64,000 nt of DNA from Blumeriella jaapii (lineage: Eukaryota > Ascomycota > Leotiomycetes > Helotiales > Drepanopezizaceae). The position numbers and the translations under genes were made by a program. Positions 55,736-64,000 of this stretch are shown piece by piece; positions within the stretch are counted from its first letter, which is position 1; every line of letters starts with the position of its first letter. The stretch lies in the NCBI GenBank assembly GCA_009599575.1, contig VWND01000078.1:840707-904706 (forward strand). Direction: 5' to 3'. A model generated the notes under the pieces. That model searched no databases. It had not been told where the DNA came from and worked only from the letters and a program-made list of their open reading frames with translations.

Positions 55736-56651
55736 GAAAGGTGTCGGAAAAGCCAAAATTAAGCAATCGATACGTGGCGACTTCGAAGAGATTTTCTTTT
55801 ACCCGGCGATCCGAGCCATTTTTACGATTTACGCATAATAAATACTACGATTTATTTGACGAGGGCATATTTATTAAAATTCCAGAAGAATTGTATTAAA
55901 AGGAAAAAGCGAAAAAAAATATAAAAATCGACAGCTCGAATATCGAAAACCCGGTACAACGCTTTCGAATAACCGTTTTTTACCGAACACAACCGATTCG
56001 ATAATATATTTAACGAAAGAAAAAATGCCGATAAAATATACGCGTTTAACGCGTACAAAACAAGCGTTCGAAAAACAATTCGGCGCCGTTAATTCGAAAT
56101 TCTGACAGTGCTTTTCAAGATTACAAAAAAGCTGCGATACCGCGGAATCAAAGACCCGGGATTATACGTATTAAAAAAGCTTTTACTTGATCGTAGTTTT
56201 ATTTTTTTTTTTAATACGTATATACTTTGTAATTTTCAAAAACATCGAAGGCCCTTTTGGTTTTTTAATCTGCTTTTTGTGTTTTTTTCTTTTTTTTTTT
56301 TAGAACTTATTAGTTATACCACGTTTGCGTTTTTTACGCGATTAATAAAGCCATATTTTTGACCGGTGCCGTATATATAATTTTGGGTTTATAAACCCAG
56401 AGCTTTACGCTAATACCTTTTCACTGACGGACCATCGCAAAAGGCGGCGAAAGGCGTAGTCGACAGCAGCAATAGCTGTATTAAAACGAACTGTTTTCGG
56501 GGTCGTACTTTTGTATTTAAATCCTTAGTTTAGCACGTCTCCGTACCCCCTGGGAGGGGGTTCTAGGAAGGCAGACCGAGTTATGGCTGCCCTCCGCTAG
56601 ACGTTAATCAAATCTACTACTACTACTACTACTACTACTACTCCTGGTGGG
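55736..56651 (+). mobile_element. LINE-B, insertion sharing the LINE-A 3' end
   Basis: From about 56365 to 56642 this matches the LINE-A 3' untranslated region and TAC tail (14507-14780). The preceding 55736-56364 does not match LINE-A by eye. It has a stop-broken frame with VGKAKIKQSIRGDFEEIFFY at about 55744 and LTRTKQAFEKQFGAVNSKF ending at 56103. It could be the end of a different LINE subfamily or a non-autonomous element using the LINE 3' end. The left end and target duplication are not determined; the last nine bases resemble a piece of gypsy1 LTR. Confidence 0.6.
56617..56643 (+). repeat. TAC-repeat tail of LINE-B
   Basis: Nine near-perfect CTA/TAC units, purer than the LINE-A tail. 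Confidence 0.9.
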
Positions 56652-57923
56652 TGTAACGATTTTAATCAGTCGGAGGGCTGGGAAATCAGTCAACTGGTCG
56701 CCGTATTCATATGGTATAGGGTGTAAAAAAACGAGCCTTTTGTTTTGTAACAAAGATATTCATTTAGAATTAACAATTGCAAAAAGCAGAAGTTGCTAAA
56801 AAAAAAAACTTTTATATATATAAATAATTTCCACAATTAATAAAAAGACTTATCAGAAAACCAAAAAAGCTTGTAGCTAGACGTAGTTGCTAAAGTAACA
56901 CAAAGGGCAAAAAAATAAGTCGTTATATTATCCTTCCGTTCGAAAAAAAAGCGCGCCTTCGAACTTTTATTTATTAATACGTCGTTATTTAAATAATCGT
57001 ACGAATTCAAACCTTCGGAATACGCTTTCAGTCAATTTTATAAATTTTTGCAAAAAAAAAAAACCGGAAAGCTTTTTTATACGCGAAATAAAAAGTCGCG
57101 CATTTTGAAAAAAAGCGTATATAAAATCAAACCGCGCGAAATACTACGTAAGATTTTTATTTAAGCTTATTTAAAAAGCTCTATATTAAAAAATCTTCGC
57201 TATACTCGATAAGCGATCAATTTTTCGATTTCGTATTTAAGCTTATTAATTATATTAATAAATTTAAAAGCTGGGTTAATCTGCTTTAAAAGCGCGTCGT
57301 CAGCTGTTTTACGCAGTCAGTCGATTAGCGTAAAAAACTAAATATACGTTTATAATATTAAAAGGTTTAGTTTAAAGCGTTATAAAAATTTTATCGAAAA
57401 ATTTTTAATTATAATTTTAAAAAAAAGCCGTTTGTAAAATTATCGAAGCTTGCGAAAAAAGCCGGAAGGTCGAAAATAAACGCATATCGAATTATACGTA
57501 ATCGTTAACGTTTTAAAATCGATCGCGCGGCGCGAAACTTATTTCGTATTTTATTTTATTTTATCGTAAACTTTTTAAAAAATGCGATTTGGCGAAGTTT
57601 CAAGCGTCGTAATAGCGGCGGCGAACGTACGCACGAGCTTCGTTTACGTTTAGCTTATATAAAAAAAAATTGAACCCAATAAAAAAAAAAAAAATATCGG
57701 GCTTTTAGTTTCAATTGATATCTAAGAAATATAGAAATCGTATATAATTTTAAAAAAAATAAAAAGCCATTTTAAACTTCGTAAAAAAATTTATTTTTAA
57801 ACGAAATTTATTATGAAAAAAAATTCGTCGTTTTAATCGTTTTATATCGCGCCGACGCCAAAAGTTTACGAAAGGTCGAAAGCGTTTTTGCAAATATTAG
57901 TTTGTAAATTTCGGTTTGTTTAT
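56652..57923 (-). mobile_element. gypsy1-D, 3' end fragment
   Basis: A reversed gypsy1 LTR (56652-56927, 276 bp) followed by about 1 kb of internal sequence: chromodomain and integrase tail. It stops at 57923 where gypsy1-E begins. It has many one-base insertions in homopolymers compared with copies A-C, for example in 57055-57064. No reading frame survives. Confidence 0.85.
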
Positions 57924-58217
57924 TGTGACGATCTAATCAGTCGGAGGGCTGGGAGATCAGTCAACTGGTCGCCGTTTGTTCATATGGTATGAAACGAGCC
58001 TTTGGTTCTGTAACAAAAAATATTCACTTAGAATCAACAACTGCAAAAAAGGCAGAGGTTGCTAAGGAAAAAAAGCCTTATATACATGATAGGTTTCCAC
58101 AGTTAATAAGGAAAACCAAAGAACTTGCAGCTATACGTAGTTGCTGAAAAGCTTGCAGCTATACGTAGTTGCTGGGGTAATAGGGTAAACGGTGGGCAAC
58201 AGAATAAATCGTTTATA
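57924..58217 (-). repeat. gypsy1-E 3' LTR
   Basis: 294 bp, longer than the family norm because a roughly 23-bp unit containing GCTATACGTAGTTGCTG is duplicated at 58119-58165. Confidence 0.85.
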
Positions 58218-58466
58218 CTACCCTTCCGTCCGAAAAAAAGCGCGCCTTCGAGCTTTATCCATTAGTACGTCACTATCCAAATGATCGTACGAATCCAAAC
58301 CTTCGGAATATGCCTTCAGTGGCCCAGTCTACAAGTTTTGCAGAAAGACCGGGAAGCTTTTTTATGCGCCAAATGAAAATCGCGCACTTTTAAAAAAAGC
58401 GTATATAAAATCAGACGCGGAATACCACGTGAGATTTTCATTTAAGCTTATTTAAAAAGCTTTGTA

Positions 58467-59900
58467 CTAAAAGGTCTTCCGCTGCATTCGACAAGCGATT
58501 AATTTTTCGATTTCGTATTTAAGCTTATCAGTTATATTAATAAATTCAAAGGCTGGGTTAATCTGACCTAAAAGCGCGTCGTCAGCTGCTTTACCGCAGT
58601 CGATTAGCGTGAAAAAAACTGGGTATACGTTTATAATACTAAAAAAGTTTAGCTTAAAAGCGTTTGTCGAAAATTTTGGGCTATTAACTTTAAAAAGGCC
58701 GTTTGTAGAATTGTCGAATTTGCGAAAGAGCCGGAAGGTCGGAAATAGGCGCATATCGAGCCATACGTAATCGTTAACGTCAAAAATCGTTCGCGCGGCG
58801 AAATTTATTCGCATTTCTTTTTATTTTATCGTAGGCTTATTAAAAATGCGATTTGGCGAAGTTTCAAGCGTCGTAAGTGGCGGCGAGCGTACGCACGAGC
58901 TTCGTTTTACGTTTAGCTTATATAAAAAGTTTAAAAAAAGGGAAGTATCGAGCTTTCAATTTCAATTGGTATGGAAAGTATAACCGTATACAATTTTTAA
59001 AAAGTGAAAAGCCATTTAGATTTTCGTAAAAAAAAACTATTTAAGCGAAAATCTATTATTAAGAAAAAAATTCGCTTTAAAATCGTTTTTAATAAAAGTT
59101 CACAAAAGGTCGAAAGCGTTTTTGCAGGTATTAATTGTAAATTTCGGTTTGACCGTCGGTTTTAAAATAAGCGGCTATCGAAAACTTTAATTGCGTACCG
59201 AATATTTTTGTTTAATTCAAACCAGAAGATAAACCAATATTAAGGGCCACGATCGCTAATAATACTTTTTAAAGAGTTGTTTAAAATACCTGTATACGTG
59301 AAATATATATAATTTGGCGAAGCTTCGAGCGTCGATATTTTTTATAACAAAAAAATCGAAATAACTTTGCTTGGAAAAGCGATTTATTATTACGAATACG
59401 TTATCGTAACCGTATTTGTTTTTTGTTAAAGCTGCAAAAGTTTTATTATAACGTGCTCCTAAAAATGGTTAAAAACAAAAAAAAGAAATTAAAAAAGCCG
59501 GAGCGCTTATCTTTTAAAATAAAACTCCTTCGATAAGCGTAGCAATTGCGACAGTATTATTTTACGAAAGCTGTATATACCTCGCTAATAGTATTAGTCC
59601 GAAAGCAATTGCGTAAATCTTGCGAACGCTTAAAATAAGCGGTAAAGATTTGATCGTGCATTTTTCGTATAAAAGCCAAAACGAAAATGATCGACGTTTA
59701 ATATATTAAGCGGACCGTAATATAGCAAACAGGTCGCGTTTAAATATATACGAAATGTTGTTATTGTTTTCTTTTGTAGCGTTTTTATACAGCTTTTTTT
59801 CGGAGGGCCATCAGGCTGCTAGGCTGTGCGATTAGCGTGGAAAAGCTGGTCAACGATACGAAGTGCGGGTAAAAGATTAATTATTTTAACGATAAAAAAA
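58467..59900 (-). pseudogene. gypsy1-E integrase and chromodomain
   Basis: The open frame 58814-58467 is the best preserved tail of the family: FAARTIFDVNDYVWLDMRLF, FPTFRLFRKFDNSTNGLFKV, and KYEIEKLIACRMQRKTF at the end, which is the chromodomain start. VNDYVWL corresponds to the G-D-x-V-W-L motif at the end of Gypsy integrases. The core upstream is shifted by single-base insertions. Confidence 0.85.
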
Positions 59901-59999
59901 CAGCTGTTTTCGGAGGCCGTGGGCGGTCGAAGTTTTTTTCAGTTAAAAAGCGGTAATCGATCTGATCGGATCCTCGAAGGAGTATTATTTGCAGGCGCT

Positions 60000-61310
60000 G
60001 GGTGCGTTTAAAAGAGTTTTGACGGTCGAGTTCGCTCGTACGACGTATTAATGCCGTCAGTCAGAAAGTTTGTGTTTATTTGGTTTATACGTAATAAGAA
60101 AGTTATAGTCGGCGAGGAGTTCGACTCAGCGTGCTTATCGAACGTTTAAGGATTTAAAAGTCATAAAGTATTTCAAAACTTTGTAATTAATAATTATTTT
60201 GATTTGATAAATTAAACCAGCTAGTTTAGCACGAAAGTTGCTTAAAAATTTTACGATTGCGAATATCTTTTTGTCGTATACGACGTAGTTTAGCTTTGCG
60301 AAGATTATAGGTTTTACTGAAATAGGCGATTAAAAGCCAGTCGTCGCTATGAAATTGCCGAAAAAACACAAAAGCTACGTACGCCGTCGGAAGCGTTTAA
60401 TTTTAATATGCAAAAAAGGTTTTGCTTTGTAATATTATAAAACTGGTTTTTGCAATAGTAAAAGTTAGTATAAAAAAAGGTCGAAACTTTCTTAATACTC
60501 AGAAATGAATTAAAAGAAAACGTTAGCTTTTGGTCAAATGGACCAGAAAGCTTTTTGCAATTATACCGTAGTTTCGAATAAAACGTCGGTATTAAATTAT
60601 CAAAAACCAAAAAAGCTTTATACATTTTTTATAATAATAGAAGGCTTTTAATAGGCGACTACGAAGAATTTTTCTGGATTTATTTCTAGGCTTTCAATCG
60701 AAATAATAAAGTTTAAATAACGAATCCGTTATAACGTTAAATTCCAAACTTCCGAATATCGGCCTGTAATTCAGCGTTAGCGAGCTTTTGAAACATTTTG
60801 CGAAACGTGTTTATAGCGTGTTTCAAAAGGTCGTCGGACGAATCAAAATAAAAATGTCACATTTAGATATATAATGCAGAAATCGTTTAAATAATCGAAA
60901 AAAACGTCGTTTATATAGCGTTGATAAGTTGCGGGTTTATTAATAAGATCAAAAAAAATAGCATTTTGCATTTATAAAAACGCCGTAACGCGTACGAAAC
61001 GAAAGTCGTTAGTTTTTTACTGGCGGAGTTTATTCGAATTCTGTAAAAAGCTTGACGAAATATCGAATTTCGTAAAGATTCGCGCTTTCGAAAAACGAGC
61101 AAAGGTTTTTATCGATAAAAGAAAGGGAAAAGTAGCGATTTTTATAAGTAATATTATTAAAAATTCGATAATCGATACAGAAAAACGCAATAAACCGTCG
61201 GGTTTTTTTAGCGAAAAGCATTAGAGCAGCGAAAGGAGCGGGTGGAAAATTCGATGACGGTGATGAAATCTTTGTCAAAGTTGTTTTGCAAATAGATTTT
61301 GACAATTTCG
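60000..61310 (-). pseudogene. gypsy1-E RT and RNase H
   Basis: The open piece 61305-61030 carries APFAALMLFAKKTRRFIAFF with a frame slip inside the K-K-P-D-G-x-L-R-F block, then CIDYRIFNNITYKNRYF. The RNase H region (60625-60347) reads CILKLNASDGVRSF where the family has ETDASDGVIA. The tether and ADALTRR equivalents fall near 60050. Single-base insertions, not only stops, break the frames. Confidence 0.8.
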
Positions 61311-62364
61311 AGCTTTGGGAATCGATATTTTATACAAAGAATGTATTTCAGCTTTTTTTTTATTTATAATCAGCTCGATTTTGTAGTCGTAGGGCCGGTA
61401 AGAGGCTAGCTCGTTATTAGCGGCCTTAGAAAACACGTATTCGAAGTTTTTGTATTTCGGGGGAAAAGATTCGAAAGAAAGTTTATTCGAAGTTAGCTTT
61501 GCTAAGCTGGTTGAAAGGGTCGAAATCGATATTTTATTGGTTCTGAAACGTTCGAAAAAACTGTAAAATTAGTTTTTAAAAGAAATGTTATACGTAAGGT
61601 CGTTTAATATTTTTGTCGATTTCGTATAAAAAAGTTGAAAACATTTTAATTGCTTTTTTTTTCTGGGAAATCAGCTTAAAAGCGTATGTAATGATTTGGC
61701 AGATAAAGATTGAATAAGCAGTAGGTTAAGAGACTCGTTTTCGAACTGGTCGTTTGAAAGGTTCAAAAAATGGCTTGTTTAAATTATCGAATTATATTAA
61801 GCTGAAAGGCCATCGCGGCGAAGGCTTTTTTTCGGTTTTTGATATAATTGTTTTTCGTAAAACGAGAAAAGCTGTTTTTGACGAAAAAAAAGAAAGAAAA
61901 AGAAATAATAAATAAAAAGAGGATCGGCAGCCTGGGAAAGTTGCGTTATGTAATTTTTGTATTATTCTATTGGCGTCGCTATCGAAATTGATATCGCAAA
62001 ATAAAATTCGATTTTTTTTCGCGCTTCGTATAACGTCGTAAGTCTGTTATAATTAATTAAGGTTTTTGTTACGTTTTACAACGTTGTTTTGATAGCGAAA
62101 TTAAATCTTTCGGAAATGCCAAATAAAAGATTTTAATACACAACGAGCGTAAAAAAGCTGTGAAAGGGTAAGATTTTCGGCCAATAAAGCTTGCGTTTTA
62201 TTACAATTTAGTAAAATTTGATATTCGGCCAGCTAAGCTTTTTTTAAAATTTATATTATAATTTCCGAAGTTGGTAATTAAAAAAAAAGTGAACGATTGT
62301 ATTCGATTGTAACAATAAAATTAAAAAAGCGTAAAAATATGTAATTAAATAGCCACGAGCTTTA

Positions 62365-62610
62365 TTATATCTTTTTATAAGAAAAAAAGCCGGAACGGAA
62401 AAAAAAGTTTAAATCAAAAGTTTTAAAAAAAAAAAAAAAAAAGGATTTGATTAGCGCCGAATCGATTAACGCATAACCGTTCGCTTCAAAATCGGCGAGC
62501 GCTTTTATTTTGTACGAAAGATTATTTTTAGTAAATGTAACGGGGATTGGTTTAATAAATCGCCATTTTAAAAAGCTTTCGAACGTTAAATAGTAACGCA
62601 TATCGCGCAA
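62365..62610 (-). pseudogene. gypsy1-E aspartic protease
   Basis: 81 residues open: MRYYLTFESFLKWRFIKPIP, then ALADFEANGYALIDSALIKS. This is the clearest protease in the family. The catalytic Asp is present but Ser-Gly has become Phe-Glu. Confidence 0.75.
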
Positions 62611-62689
62611 TACGCTTAAAAAAAAGCTTTGCTTAGGCCTGAGCGTTTTTCGATTGGGCGGAAAAGCTTTCGACTTTCTCGTATGCGTC

Positions 62690-64000
62690 TTAGAAATCGT
62701 TTGGAAGAGGGTTTTCGTTGTTATTACTACTATAAAAAAGCGATATCCTCGGCCGGTTCGATTTCGTTGTACATTTACTTAGCTTAAAAAAGCTTTTGGA
62801 TGGAACCGAAAGTCGGCCTGTAAAAAGTCGTACAAATTGGCTTCGAACTTTCTGGTATGGAATAAAAACGAGCGTTGTCGTTGATCCGATCGAAAAAAAA
62901 AAAACGCTAGAAGGAGCGTTTTGGCGTGGAAAAAAAGGAAAAAACAAAGGGCTAAGAAAAAGCTTGTGAAGCATATTTTAAATACGATTTTTTGTACGTA
63001 CGATTTTTGACTCGTAGTACGCTTTGGTTAAGGACCTACCACTTTAAATAAATAATAAACTTTGGTTTATTGTTAAAAAGCGATTTCGCGTTATAAAATT
63101 CGTTTTAGCTAATTGATTTTGTTTTTTTTAACGGACGGCGGTAAGCCAATTTTTGAAAATCGTTGTACGCGCCTATTTCAAATGCAGCTTTTCTTATAAA
63201 CGCTTTGGTTATTTTGTCGCGAAAAGCGTCGTTTTCGAAGCTGTTTGTCAGTTCGTATTTAAGCGTTTCGCTGCGGAAATAAAAAATCGCAGATTAAAAT
63301 CGCTCTAATAAAAAAATCGTCTGTGCGTTATTTATTGCAAAGCATTTTGAATTCGTTTTTCCGATTTTTAAACGTTTAAAAGGTCGGCCAGAAAATCGGC
63401 GACCTTTTTTATTAATTTTTTCGAAAAATATAGGGTCGGAAACGGTTTAAAAAATACGCGAGGGTCAGAAACTTTTTTGCCACGCTTTCGGTTTTTGATC
63501 GAATATATTTTAATTTTTTGCGAAATCGATCGCCAGCGAAAATAATCGTAGTAAAAATTCGAGGGTTGTCGAAAACTTTAATCTTTTAATAGCGTGTTGT
63601 TTTATAATTTTTACTATTATTTAGCTTTTAAATTCAAAGTTCGAAAAACGCGCTTTATACGAGCTAATCGAAAATCAGCAAATAATAGGAATCATAGCGT
63701 TTTAAAAAGCGCGCTAGAGTTTTGGCTTTCCTCCCGTCGTGTCAAAAAGAGATTTTAAAAAAAAAAATTCGCGAAAAGCGTAAAGGTTGGTTTGCAGCGT
63801 TTGTTAATTGAAATGAAAAACGTTGCGAAAAAAGGAAGAAGTAGCAGATTCGCGATTGGCAAAAAGCACGTTTAATAAATTTTATCAAACGCTCTGATTT
63901 AAAAAGTCTGTCGCAATTCGCATAGCTTCCAGAAGTTTATCGTTTACGCTTTTTGCGCTTTTTTCAGTTGATTTTACAGAAGTTTTAATTAAACGTTTTT
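62690..64000 (-). pseudogene. gypsy1-E gag, cut by window end
   Basis: Colinear with gypsy1-A 705-1990. The open frame 62974-62690 (SIGSTTTLVFIPYQKVRSQF) is the gag C-terminal part. The gag start region, similar to 41903 in copy B, is at about 63870. Frames are broken by stops and by homopolymer length changes. Confidence 0.6.

Larger units (their letters stand above)
57924..64000 (-). mobile_element. gypsy1-E, nearly complete, runs off the window
   Basis: Reversed gypsy1 copy: LTR 57924-58217 (294 bp) and internal sequence from 58218 to the window end, equivalent to gypsy1-A about 705 onward. Its gag start and 5' LTR lie outside. It inserted into gypsy1-D; the expected right flank is not visible. 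It is less saturated with transitions than B but carries frequent one-base insertions. Confidence 0.9.

Noticed and set aside
1..64000. CRISPR arrays, prophage, operons, tRNA genes
   Set aside because: No regularly spaced short repeats, ribosome-binding sites or cloverleaf candidates were found; the sequence is eukaryotic retroelement debris.

Overview
The window looks like a gene-free, AT-rich compartment of a filamentous ascomycete (Pezizomycotina) genome. I find no intact host gene, tRNA, rRNA gene, CRISPR array or bacterial-type feature. Almost all 64 kb is nested, broken retrotransposons. Copies differ overwhelmingly by C-to-T and G-to-A transitions. Tryptophan, glutamine and arginine codons have become stops, and catalytic Asp codons have become Asn. 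This is the pattern of repeat-induced point mutation (RIP). The open stretches that remain are fragments of gag and pol, and most longer open frames on the opposite strand are shadows.

Families (names are mine). gypsy1 is a chromodomain Ty3/Gypsy element with 270-bp LTRs; copies are A (196-19049), B (36197-42611, complete, minus), C (42867-55735, interrupted), D (56652-57923, minus), E (57924 to window end, minus) and a 37-bp tip F. gypsy2 is a second chromodomain Gypsy (19050-29655, 5' end missing). gypsy3 is a Gypsy with 173-bp LTRs: complete copy A (22176-28234) and two half copies B and C placed head to head (30091-35291). gypsy4 is a large Gypsy of the fungal lineage whose RT carries YVDD: copy A (44254-55210, minus, 10.96 kb) and two fragments of its 3' part. 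copia1 is a complete Ty1/Copia element on minus (6374-18894, 201-bp LTRs). LINE-A is a Tad-like non-LTR element (8423-14778) with a TAC-repeat tail, and a second insertion (LINE-B) shares only its 3' end.

Layout and order of events. Left third: gypsy2 is abutted by gypsy1-A, whose 3' LTR was split by copia1 (target duplication ATAAG), whose pol was split by LINE-A (target duplication of 12-14 bp). This is a four-level nest. gypsy2 was also split by gypsy3-A (target duplication GATAG). Middle: gypsy4 tail fragments flank a mosaic of gypsy3 halves, and a gypsy4 LTR is split by gypsy1-B (target duplication ATATT). Right: gypsy1-C is split by gypsy4-A (4-bp target duplication TTAA), followed by LINE-B, then gypsy1-D split by gypsy1-E, which runs off the window.

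The most unusual points are: a 25-nt antisense copy of the 18S rRNA 3' end at the 5' junction of LINE-A; a 3.4-kb region downstream of the gypsy4 integrase with an unrecognised protein present in three places; a residual-base pattern in which surviving C and G sit mostly in CpG or GpC; and a head-to-head split gypsy3. I saw no clear evidence of a new host-encoded system.
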